From: Crenobacter cavernae
GTDB lineage: Bacteria > Pseudomonadota > Gammaproteobacteria > Burkholderiales > Chromobacteriaceae
Direction: 5' to 3'
Assembly: GCF_003355495.1 (NCBI RefSeq)
Contig: NZ_CP031337.1
Span: 1,865,001 to 1,929,000, forward strand
Length of the DNA stretch: 64,000 nt
In this document: positions 50,589-57,854 of the stretch, in pieces
Position numbering within the stretch: the first letter of the stretch is position 1
How the letters are laid out: each line of letters opens with the position of its first letter
Position numbers and translations under genes: made by a program
The notes under the pieces: model-generated
What the model saw: the letters and a program-made list of their open reading frames with translations, nothing else
The model's database searches: none
What the model was told of the DNA's origin: nothing

Positions 50589-50997
50589 GACTGACTCTCT
50601 TTCAACTTTTCACTGAGCGATAGAGCGCGGTCATGCCAGAACTCGAGCAGGTCGAGGGGCATGTCGAGCACGGTCGGCGCCAGCGCCGGGAACCAGTGGC
50701 ACACCTCTTCTACGAGGCGTTCCCAGTCGTCCGGCCAGGCGCGGAAAAACCCATGATGATGGCGCCCACCTGGGTGAGGTCGGACTGGCTCATCTCGGCC
50801 AGCGCCGGGCGCGAATGGCCGGTGATGCGGCTCGCCACGGTGAGCACGGTGTCGACGTCGAACACGAGGTTGCCGCCCAGGTCGATTTCCATCTTGCAGC
50901 CGCGCCAGTCGCCGGCAACCGGCTTGCGTAGTTTCAGCTCGGTGATCGGTTCGCCCTTGCCGAAGGCGATCGGCTCTTCCAGTTCGTAGACTTCCAC
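50585..50997 (-). CDS. Tail assembly chaperone, -1 frameshift product (gp41-gp41' type)
   Basis: The 137-residue extended form shares the gp41 N-terminus and, after slipping at GGGTTTT (50745-50751), continues FRAWPDDWERLVEEVC to the ATGA overlap with the tape-measure gene. The downstream frame has no start of its own and ends exactly at that overlap, so a frameshift is the best explanation. Such G/GT pairs guide tail assembly. Confidence 0.75.
50710..50997 (-). CDS. Tail assembly chaperone, unshifted form (Mu gp41-like)
   Basis: The 95-residue protein MEVYELEEPIAFGKGEPITE with LKLRKPVAGDWRG matches the Mu gp41 family. It ends shortly after the slippery site (FSAPGRTTGNAS). Confidence 0.85.
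   Translation of the reverse strand: MEVYELEEPIAFGKGEPITELKLRKPVAGDWRGCKMEIDLGGNLVFDVDTVLTVASRITGHSRPALAEMSQSDLTQVGAIIMGFSAPGRTTGNAS
50745..50751 (-). promoter_or_regulatory. Programmed -1 frameshift heptamer
   Basis: On the minus strand G GGT TTT fits X XXY YYZ in the chaperone frame. The shift joins gp41 to the downstream frame. Confidence 0.75.
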
Positions 50998-51020
50998 GGT
51001 GGTCTCCCTTGAATGAGAAA

Positions 51021-51038
51021 CGCCGCCCGAAGGCGGCG
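51021..51038 (-). terminator. Hairpin between tail tube and chaperone genes
   Basis: CGCCGCC with a TTCG loop (minus strand) and a short T stretch. Internal to the operon; weak. Confidence 0.35.
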
Positions 51039-51042
51039 CGGT

Positions 51043-51414
51043 TTACTTGATTTCCTGCCCCTGCTGCCGGCTTTCCCAGCGCACCGGCAGGTTGCCTTCG
51101 TCGGTGTTGCCGGTGCCCTCGGCGGCGTACCACGCCTCGGCCAGGCTGATCACCTTGCCGTTGGCGAGTTCGAGCGTGACGGTGACGCCCTCGCCGGTGA
51201 CCAGCTTGTCGAGGTCGAGGCCGCGGTTGTCGGTGATCTCGCCCTCGATGAAGGCGACCTGCGGCGTTTCCTTGTAGCCGTGCACGCTGTCGGCGCCGAC
51301 GATCGCCTCGCGCTTGGGGCGGCCGAGGTTGTAGGTGAAGTTGCCCTTGGCGTCGTACTGCACGCCGTCCTGTTTGACGTAGATGATGCCGCCGCGGCGG
51401 TCTTGCTTTGCCAT
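51043..51414 (-). CDS. Mu gpM-like tail tube protein
   Basis: The 123-residue protein has GIIYVKQDGVQYDAKGNFTY, the start of the Mu tail tube family, with GRPKREAIVGADSVHGYKE. It sits directly behind the sheath gene, as in Mu. Confidence 0.9.
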   Translation of the reverse strand: MAKQDRRGGIIYVKQDGVQYDAKGNFTYNLGRPKREAIVGADSVHGYKETPQVAFIEGEITDNRGLDLDKLVTGEGVTVTLELANGKVISLAEAWYAAEGTGNTDEGNLPVRWESRQQGQEIK

Positions 51415-51463
51415 CTGGCTGTCCTTTCAGTGCCTCGCCCGGCGCGGTGGCCGGGCGGCGCGG

Positions 51464-52933
51464 TTAGCGGATGAACATCACCTTGTTGGCGATCACCATC
51501 AGCTGGTTGACGAGGTCCGGCACCATCAGGATGTCGAGGCGGTCCGGGTCGGCGCTGTTGCGTTCCGCGAAGGTGTCGTCGCGGAACTGCTCGAGGTTTT
51601 CCACCAGCGCCGCGTCCTGCCACACTTGGAAGCGAGCGACGGCTTCGGCCTTGAGGCCGAGCGGCGTCAGGATCGGCTGACCGGCGCCGAACTTGTTGCC
51701 GTCGTCGCCCACTTTGTGGCGCGGGTACTTGCGCGTGATGTAGCTGCGCCAGTCGTAGCGCAGGAAACCCAGCGTCAACGGGATGTTGATGTTGAGGTAG
51801 CTGGGGTCCTCGCCGCCGAACGCGTTGACCTGGTAGGTGGTGATCAGGCGCTCGATCACGACGTTGCCGCCGGCGTCGACCATCAGTGTCGACACGCCGT
51901 CGAACAGGTGCAGGTTGCGTTCGGCGCGCGTCAGGCGGTCCTTCTCGGCCGGCGCCAGGATGTCCTTGAGCACTAGCGTGGTGAACGGCCGCGCCGGGTC
52001 GATCGCGGCGTAGAACGCCACGTTGGCCGCGACCGCCGCCGCGACTTCCATCGGCTGGTTTGGAAACTTCGGCGCACCGGCAAGGCAGAGGAACGGGCTG
52101 TTGCGGCTGTTGCCGATCGTGTTGATCGCTGCGTGCGTGCCGGCCGCGGCGACGAACACCATACCCTCGATCTGGCGCAGCGGGCCCCAACGATCGGCGA
52201 GCTCGGTTTCCAGCGCGGCGAGGCTGGCCGCATCGGTGTACGGCATCAGGATCACGTGGTACTGGATGTCGCCGAGCGCCGCGAGCGCACTGGTCAGCAC
52301 CGGGTTGGCCGTGCCGTTGGCGAACGGGACGATTACCACGGTGACGCCGGCCGGCAGCGCCTCTTCGGTGGCGCGGTAGTTGACACGCACGTCGCAGTCG
52401 TTGCCGACGAGGCCCTTGTTGCGGGCCGTCAGCGTTACGACCGCGCCGACGGCGCCAGCGGTCACCGTCAGGCCGGTCGCGGCATTGATTGCCGCCGCGG
52501 CCTTGGTGGCGATCGCGCTGGCCGTGTCGTTCAGCGCCACGGCCACGCGCACCAGTTGGCCGCCGATATACAGCGACAGCGTGCCGGCCGCTGTAGCGGT
52601 GCCGGTAATGGTGATCGTGGCGGTGGCCGCCACGGCCGCGCCGTCATCGTTGAGCGCGATCAGCCAGGTTTCGGCCGTGTCGTTGTTGGCAAACCACTTC
52701 TTCGCCATGGCGTCGAGCTGTGAGCCGGCGCCGGCCAGCGCCGCCACCTGGGCGGCATTGGTCACCGGCGTGGGCACGTTGGCCGCCACCGTGCCGGCGG
52801 CGAGCTTCTGGCCGATCAGCAGCGTGCGATACGGCATCTGCGCCAGGCCTCTCACCGCGTTGCTGTTGTCGAACTCGGTGTAGCTGCCCGGCGTGCGCAG
52901 GTTCTTGGGGATGTTGTTGAAGCCGATGGTCAT
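51464..52933 (-). CDS. Mu gpL-like contractile tail sheath protein
   Basis: The 489-residue protein begins IGFNNIPKNLRTPGSYTEFD, the Mu sheath signature (PGSYxE), with FLRYDWRSYITRKYPRHKVG and GLKAEAVARFQVWQDAALVE near the C-terminus. It shows that the phage has a contractile tail (myovirus form). Confidence 0.94.
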   Translation of the reverse strand: MTIGFNNIPKNLRTPGSYTEFDNSNAVRGLAQMPYRTLLIGQKLAAGTVAANVPTPVTNAAQVAALAGAGSQLDAMAKKWFANNDTAETWLIALNDDGAAVAATATITITGTATAAGTLSLYIGGQLVRVAVALNDTASAIATKAAAAINAATGLTVTAGAVGAVVTLTARNKGLVGNDCDVRVNYRATEEALPAGVTVVIVPFANGTANPVLTSALAALGDIQYHVILMPYTDAASLAALETELADRWGPLRQIEGMVFVAAAGTHAAINTIGNSRNSPFLCLAGAPKFPNQPMEVAAAVAANVAFYAAIDPARPFTTLVLKDILAPAEKDRLTRAERNLHLFDGVSTLMVDAGGNVVIERLITTYQVNAFGGEDPSYLNINIPLTLGFLRYDWRSYITRKYPRHKVGDDGNKFGAGQPILTPLGLKAEAVARFQVWQDAALVENLEQFRDDTFAERNSADPDRLDILMVPDLVNQLMVIANKVMFIR

Positions 52934-53115
52934 TTCGCGGCCCCTTTCTTGGCGGGTTCGGCCTGTTCGGCGATCACCACGTCGCCGTCATTGAGGCGGC
53001 GCTGCCAGTGGCTGTTGAGTTCGACTTCGACGCCGTCGTCCGGCAAGGGCGACAGCGTCACGGGGTCGAGGACCCGCAAGCCCGGCGAGGCGGGCTTGAG
53101 GACGACGGTGGTCAT
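52930..53115 (-). CDS. DUF2635 protein (Mu gp38-like)
   Basis: The 61-residue protein, MTTVVLKPASPGLRVLDPVT, has the DUF2635 pattern (VxxPxxGLxVxxPxT, and a WxRRLxDGDV-like HWQRRLNDGDVVIAE). It overlaps both neighbours by four bases. The place just before the sheath gene fits Mu gp38. Function unknown. Confidence 0.82.
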   Translation of the reverse strand: MTTVVLKPASPGLRVLDPVTLSPLPDDGVEVELNSHWQRRLNDGDVVIAEQAEPAKKGAAK

Positions 53116-53681
53116 GGGGTTGGCTCCGGGTTGAGTGGGATGTGGTCGGTAGCGTCGATGCGACCGTCTTTCGGTGCGAGGTCCCAACGGGTATCGGCCG
53201 CGCTGATCTCTTGCGGGGAGGTGGCCTCGCTGTTGAGATCGGCCCGGCCGACGTAGTCGCTCGGGCTCTCGTACCAGACGCCGCGCCAGCTCTGGCGATA
53301 CACGGCGATTTGCCGCTCGCCGGCGCCGAAGACCTCGGTCGCGAGATCGGCCGGCAACAGGTCGTCGGCCAGCTCGCCGTCGAGCGTGGGGCTGGCGTAG
53401 ACCAGCTGCTCGACCTGCCGCAACAGGGTCTCGGCCTGCTCGTCGGCGGCGTCACAGGCGGCGACACAGATCTCGGTGAAGATGTCCGCGTTGTGCCGCA
53501 CGGTGAGTGGCGCTTCGTTGACCTTCTCCGAGCGGCGGCCATCGGTGTAGACCAGCACGCAGGGCAGGCGCGCGTCGTGCAGCGGGTAGAAGCGCGTGCC
53601 GTAAACGCGCACGCCTGCGGCGGTGCGACCACGCAGCAGCGCGATCAGCGCGGCGCGCACGTCGGTGAGCTGGTGCGTCAT
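53112..53681 (-). CDS. Tail-terminator/joining-type protein
   Basis: The 189-residue protein has a start (LTDVRAALIALLRGR) and early strand (VRVYGTRFYPLHDARLPCVL) like lambda gpU-type tail terminators. The rest is moderately conserved in form only. It lies between the FII-like and DUF2635 genes. The family is inferred from position and pattern. Confidence 0.7.
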   Translation of the reverse strand: MTHQLTDVRAALIALLRGRTAAGVRVYGTRFYPLHDARLPCVLVYTDGRRSEKVNEAPLTVRHNADIFTEICVAACDAADEQAETLLRQVEQLVYASPTLDGELADDLLPADLATEVFGAGERQIAVYRQSWRGVWYESPSDYVGRADLNSEATSPQEISAADTRWDLAPKDGRIDATDHIPLNPEPTP

Positions 53682-53959
53682 CGCAGCCTCCGCAGTTGCA
53701 GCACGGTCAGCCCGGAGCCGTCCGGCTCGACGTTGATCACCTCGTACTCGACACCGCGCACGGTGACGGGCATGTCGTGGGCGTCGGCCGGGAGATCGGC
53801 GGTCTTGACGTACAGCACCGGGTTCCGGCTTTCGAACTCGACGCCCAAGAGGCTGGCCGCCTGGTGGCCGTTGTCGAAGATGGCCTTGAGCGGGCCGACT
53901 CCGAGGCTGACCGTCTCACCAAAGTCGGCGAAGAACGGGGTCAGGTCCTCGGTGAACAT
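53678..53959 (-). CDS. Head-tail joining protein (lambda FII-like)
   Basis: The 93-residue protein MFTEDLTPFFADFGETVSLG has the phage attachment (gpFII) pattern, with ALYVKTADLP-like LYVKTADLPADAHDM and VRGVEYEVINVEPDGSG. It connects the head to the tail. Confidence 0.82.
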   Translation of the reverse strand: MFTEDLTPFFADFGETVSLGVGPLKAIFDNGHQAASLLGVEFESRNPVLYVKTADLPADAHDMPVTVRGVEYEVINVEPDGSGLTVLQLRRLR

Positions 53960-54195
53960 CAGGCGACACCGGCGTCAGGATCGGTGGCGGGGTCGGCAGG
54001 GGGCTCGCCGCTGTCATCGGCGGGAGCGGTGCCGTCGGCAGGCTTGGCCGGCGTTTTCTTGGCCTTGGCTGGCGCGGATTCCGCCCAGCCGGCGCCGACC
54101 ATCTTGTCCGCGAGCTCTTCCGGCAGATCCACGTCGGAGCCTTCCGGGTGCGCTTCGCCGTTGATCATCAAGGCGCGTAAGAGACGAATCTTCAT
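53959..54195 (-). CDS. Small phage protein of unknown function
   Basis: The 78-residue protein has a short domain (MKIRLLRALMINGEAHPEGS, DLPEELADKMVGAGWAE) that looks like small head proteins placed before FII-like genes, then an acidic Ala/Pro/Asp-rich tail. It overlaps the FII-like gene (TGATG). The start at 54195 follows GGAGTCACC. Confidence 0.7.
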   Translation of the reverse strand: MKIRLLRALMINGEAHPEGSDVDLPEELADKMVGAGWAESAPAKAKKTPAKPADGTAPADDSGEPPADPATDPDAGVA

Positions 54196-54216
54196 GGGGT
54201 GACTCCCAAAAGCAGA

Positions 54217-54242
54217 CAGCCCGCTTCGAAAGCGGGCTGTCA
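54217..54242 (-). terminator. Hairpin behind the capsid gene
   Basis: ACAGCCCGCTT / AAGCGGGCTGT (minus strand) with GAAA-like loop and CTTTTGGG. The only clear phage-borne 9-base core of the repeated word (54246) lies beside it. Confidence 0.45.
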
Positions 54243-54263
54243 GGGTTGGCCGAGGGCTGCGGA

Positions 54264-56147
54264 TCAGGCGGTCAGGGCGTCGACCATGGCGGCGAACGAC
54301 TCGGCGTGGCGTACGCTGAAGTCCGCGCTCTGGAAGGCGGTGACGCGCACCGCGCCGGTGGTGCTGTTGCTGTACGGATCCACCAAGATGTCCAGGCCGC
54401 CCCACAGGCCCATGATCAGGTCAGCAAAGTTGCCGTAGACGATGCCCGAGCACACGCCGTTGGCGGTGCCCTTGGTCAGGTTGCTCGGCACCTGGTTGGA
54501 GACCTCGATCTGGCTGCCCAGCGCGTCCCACACGCTGGTGCCATTGGTGCCGGAGAATTGCTGGGTTTTCTTCAACTTGCCGCGCACCTTGGTGTTGGTG
54601 AGGTAGCGCATGGCGCCGGCGTCGGCGTTGACGCTGGCCACTGCGCTTTCCAGGTCCACCAGATGGTCCCAGGTCGGCGCGGCGCCGTTGGTACCGCCGA
54701 TGACCGCGCCGATGCCGGCGGTGTTCAGGATGCCGCGCGGCTGGTTGGCGGCGCCGCTGCCGTTGATGCCGGCCAAGTCGAGGCCCAGCGCCATCGAGCG
54801 CTGGATATCCATCTGGATGAAGGCCTCGATGTCGAGCGAGCTCTGCGTCAGCAGCAGGCGCGACACCTCGGTGAACGCGGCGATGGTTTTCGGGGTCAGC
54901 GCGACCTGGTCGAACGACGCGGCCGATTCGGTCGGCGCACCGTTTTCGGCCACCCAGTAGCAGGCCACGCCACCGGTCTGGCGCGGGATGGCGACGTTGC
55001 CGCTCAGGCCGGTCAAGCGGGTGATGCCCATATTGGTCAACGCCATACGATTGACCAGCAGGTCGATGAAGCTGCCGGTTTCCAGCTCGGTGGCAACGAG
55101 GTTGCCACCGGCGGTCGGGGTACCGACTACCAGGTCGCGCTTGAGCATGGGGCGCATCAGCTGGCGCATCACCACTTCATGCGGGATGGTGGCGGCGGCG
55201 CCCTTGCCCTTAGCGATCTGGCTGCGCTTGGCCGCTGCGGCGCGGCACGCTTCCATTTCGAACGCGGCCTCGGATGCCATGGTCGGGTCGGCAAGACCGG
55301 CGATCAGGCGACGGAAGGAAAAGCGTTCGGCTTCCTGGTTGGTCAGGCCTACCGACGGGTCTTCGTCGGCGCGCACCACGCCCGAGCCTTGGCGCTTGGA
55401 CAGGTCGTCCAGCACGCCGGCGCGGAATTCGTTGACGGAAGTACCGGCGGCAACCGCGCGGGCTCCGGCATCGGCCATGCCGAACTGGGTGGCGATGGCG
55501 TTGATTTCGGCGATACGGCTGCGCTCGGCGGCGAGGATGTCGGATTCGTTCACTTGCACGGTCATTGTGCGGGTCTCCACGATGGATTGAGGTTCGTTGC
55601 TTGCGGGGGCGGCGGTCCTGTCTGCTTCCGACTCGGGCGCGGGCGGCGCGGCCGGGGCAAAGTCGTCAGCCGAGCGGCCGACTCCCACCGTGTCGTCGGC
55701 AGGGACAGACACGATGGAGATTTCATACGGTTCCCAGTCGGTGATGCGATAGGTTTCCGTGTCGTCTTTCTTGCTCTCGAGCTGATAACCGTGGATCTGG
55801 TAGCCGACCGACACCTTGCCCCGGATGCCGTCCTGTACGTCCTGCCAGATCTCTTCGGCACGCTCGCTCTTGCCGAAGCGCACCGTGGCGCGGCCGACGC
55901 CGTCGACTAACCGGACGTTTTCCACAACGCCGACCTGGTCGCGGGTGTTGTGATCCATCAGCAGCGGGGCGCGGTTGCCCAGCCGCCCCAAGCGCACGGC
56001 ATCGGTCGAATGATCGAGAATCTCGATCCCCCACCAGCGCTCGTACGGCTCTTCGCTGGAAAACGACAGCTCGATGGTGCGGGCGTCGGTGTCCAGCTGC
56101 TCGGCGCGCACCTCAAAGTTCCGGTACGCCTTATTCGTCCTTGGCAT
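54264..56147 (-). CDS. Prohead protease and major capsid protein fusion (HK97-type)
   Basis: The 627-residue protein is a fusion. An S78-type prohead protease (about 1-165) has LLMDHNTRDQVG (His) and GKVSVGYQIHG (Ser). A linker of charged/Pro residues leads to an HK97-fold capsid protein (about 195-627; start MTVQVNESDILAAERSRIAE). The capsid part has GVACYWVAENGAPTES, FTEVSRLLLTQSS and NGSGAANQPRGIL, all known HK97-like segments. AGGGGGGAA lies before the ATG at 56147. An inner ATG at 55565 has GTGGAGA upstream and may give a free capsid protein. Confidence 0.92.
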   Translation of the reverse strand: MPRTNKAYRNFEVRAEQLDTDARTIELSFSSEEPYERWWGIEILDHSTDAVRLGRLGNRAPLLMDHNTRDQVGVVENVRLVDGVGRATVRFGKSERAEEIWQDVQDGIRGKVSVGYQIHGYQLESKKDDTETYRITDWEPYEISIVSVPADDTVGVGRSADDFAPAAPPAPESEADRTAAPASNEPQSIVETRTMTVQVNESDILAAERSRIAEINAIATQFGMADAGARAVAAGTSVNEFRAGVLDDLSKRQGSGVVRADEDPSVGLTNQEAERFSFRRLIAGLADPTMASEAAFEMEACRAAAAKRSQIAKGKGAAATIPHEVVMRQLMRPMLKRDLVVGTPTAGGNLVATELETGSFIDLLVNRMALTNMGITRLTGLSGNVAIPRQTGGVACYWVAENGAPTESAASFDQVALTPKTIAAFTEVSRLLLTQSSLDIEAFIQMDIQRSMALGLDLAGINGSGAANQPRGILNTAGIGAVIGGTNGAAPTWDHLVDLESAVASVNADAGAMRYLTNTKVRGKLKKTQQFSGTNGTSVWDALGSQIEVSNQVPSNLTKGTANGVCSGIVYGNFADLIMGLWGGLDILVDPYSNSTTGAVRVTAFQSADFSVRHAESFAAMVDALTA

Positions 56148-57591
56148 CGTTCCCCCCTGATGCGGAAACGCCCGCTTTCGCGGGCGTGTTCATCTGTTTA
56201 ATCCTGGCCAGTAGTGGTCCCCATTCGTCCAGGTCGCGCTCGAAGCGGCGGCGGAAATCCTGCGGGTCGACACCCATGCCGGTCAGCACGTCGGTCCACG
56301 TCGACAGGCCGTTTTCGATGGCCAGCACGGAAGCCTGCATGTCCTTGAGGGGATCCACCCAGGCCCAGCGACGGCCCTGCCAGCGGGCGTTGTCGAACTT
56401 GGCCAGCTTGGCCATCGGCAGGTTGAGTTGCCCGGACAGCATCGCCAGCGGCAGCCATTCGCTGTAGAGCGGCGACAGCACCGCGTCGATCAACCAGCTC
56501 TGCAGCGCCATCCATTCGTCGCGCTCCTCGAGCAGGCCGGCGCGGATGCTGGAGTAGTTGACGCCTTCCAGGTCACTGGCGAGGCCGTTGTACGACACCC
56601 CCAGCCCGGCCGAGATACCTCGCAGGCAGCTTTTGACGAACTGGCCGTACAGCGCGTGCGGGTAGTCCGGGTCGAAGCTCTTGAAGTCCCAACCGGCCGG
56701 CAGCGCCTCGAAGGTGCCGGGCTCGGCGTCGGTGATCAGGTTGCCGGCCGTGTCCGCCGTACCGATGCCGTGCCCGTCCGGCGCGTCTTCACTCTGGGTA
56801 AAGAAACCCATCTTGGCCGCGCCGACACGGGCGGCGGTGACGGCGGCTTCCTCGTAGCCGGCAAGCATGTTCAGCCGTAGCATGCCGGTGGTCATCCACG
56901 GCACGCCGCGCTGCTGGCCGATTTCCAGCGGCAGGAATACATGCCAGATTTCGTCGGCTGGGATGCGCTTGTGCAGGGGGCCGTAGCTGGAGGGCTGGCG
57001 CAGGTGATAGGCCTGCGCCGCGCCCCACTCATCGACCTCGACGCCCATCACGATGCGCTTCTGCTCGGACAGTTGGCTGTTGAGCGCTTCGTCCAGCAGG
57101 CTCGGATCGATCAGCTGCAGCTGGTAGCCAAACGGGCCGCGGCCCTTGACGCGGCGGATCAGCACCTCGCCGTCGCGTGCCAGCGTTTCCACCAGCACGC
57201 GACACAGCGTCAGGAAGCTGTGCTGGCCGGTGACTTCGCAGCTGCCGCGCTTGGCCCAGCGCCAGAACGCGGCCTCGATATAGTTACTGTCCTGTTCGTC
57301 GATCGTGCCGTCGGGCCTGGGCGCCTGGACCTGCAGGCCGAAGCCTTCCGGGCCGACGATGTTGCGCACCGCCATGCGGACGAAGCTACGGGCGTAGTCA
57401 TTGTTGCGCGCCAGATCGCGCGAGCGCGCCCGCAGTGCCTTGAGGCCGCGCTGCAGGTCCTGGTTGACCGTGGTCGGCGAGGCCGACCAGCTGGCGGTCA
57501 GGCGCGAGGCCTGCGCAGCCGAAAAGCCGCGCTTGTGCACTTCGGGCGGCGGCGTGGGCTTGCTGCCGAAGAGTCGTTTTATCCAGTTCAT
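56131..57591 (-). CDS. Phage portal protein, lambda gpB family
   Basis: The 486-residue portal protein has the lambda signatures ARNNDYARSFVRMAVRNIVG, LVETLARDGEVLIRR, RADEIWHVF-like IPADEIWHVFLPLEIGQQRG, GVPWMTTGMLRLNMLAGYEE and SYNGLASDLEGVNYSSIRAG. It forms the 12-subunit DNA gate at one capsid vertex. It overlaps the capsid gene by 17 bases and the gpW-like gene by one. Confidence 0.93.
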   Translation of the reverse strand: MNWIKRLFGSKPTPPPEVHKRGFSAAQASRLTASWSASPTTVNQDLQRGLKALRARSRDLARNNDYARSFVRMAVRNIVGPEGFGLQVQAPRPDGTIDEQDSNYIEAAFWRWAKRGSCEVTGQHSFLTLCRVLVETLARDGEVLIRRVKGRGPFGYQLQLIDPSLLDEALNSQLSEQKRIVMGVEVDEWGAAQAYHLRQPSSYGPLHKRIPADEIWHVFLPLEIGQQRGVPWMTTGMLRLNMLAGYEEAAVTAARVGAAKMGFFTQSEDAPDGHGIGTADTAGNLITDAEPGTFEALPAGWDFKSFDPDYPHALYGQFVKSCLRGISAGLGVSYNGLASDLEGVNYSSIRAGLLEERDEWMALQSWLIDAVLSPLYSEWLPLAMLSGQLNLPMAKLAKFDNARWQGRRWAWVDPLKDMQASVLAIENGLSTWTDVLTGMGVDPQDFRRRFERDLDEWGPLLARIKQMNTPAKAGVSASGGNDAKDE

Positions 57592-57836
57592 CAGAAGCTC
57601 ACCCTCACGCGCTGGTTCGGCCGGAAGCCTTCAGCTGCCTCCAGTCGGGCCACTTCACGCTGCCAGAAGCTCACTTGCTGCAGCAGGTCGGCGCTGTCGC
57701 GGTAGGTCATGACGCGGTCCTTGATGCGGTACTCCTTGACCACCGCGTTGCCGCCGGCGAGGTAGGCCTTCTGGGCGGCACGAACGGCCGCCAAACAGTC
57801 GCGGGCATGGGTCAGATCTGCTGACGGTACGGGCAT
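57591..57836 (-). CDS. gpW-like head-tail connector protein
   Basis: The 81-residue protein has the gpW fold pattern: LTHARDCLAAVRAAQKAYLAG helix, the VVKEYRIKDRVMTYRD strand and DSADLLQQVSFWQREVARLE helix. gpW closes the portal after DNA packaging. It sits directly before the portal gene, as in lambda. Confidence 0.85.
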   Translation of the reverse strand: MPVPSADLTHARDCLAAVRAAQKAYLAGGNAVVKEYRIKDRVMTYRDSADLLQQVSFWQREVARLEAAEGFRPNQRVRVSF

Positions 57837-57854
57837 GGCGGTTTCTCCTGGTCA

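Noticed and set aside
56165..56195. Hairpin AACGCCCGC-TTTC-GCGGGCGT as a terminator
   Set aside because: It lies inside the portal coding region (encoding NTPAKAGVSASG) and lacks a T run.
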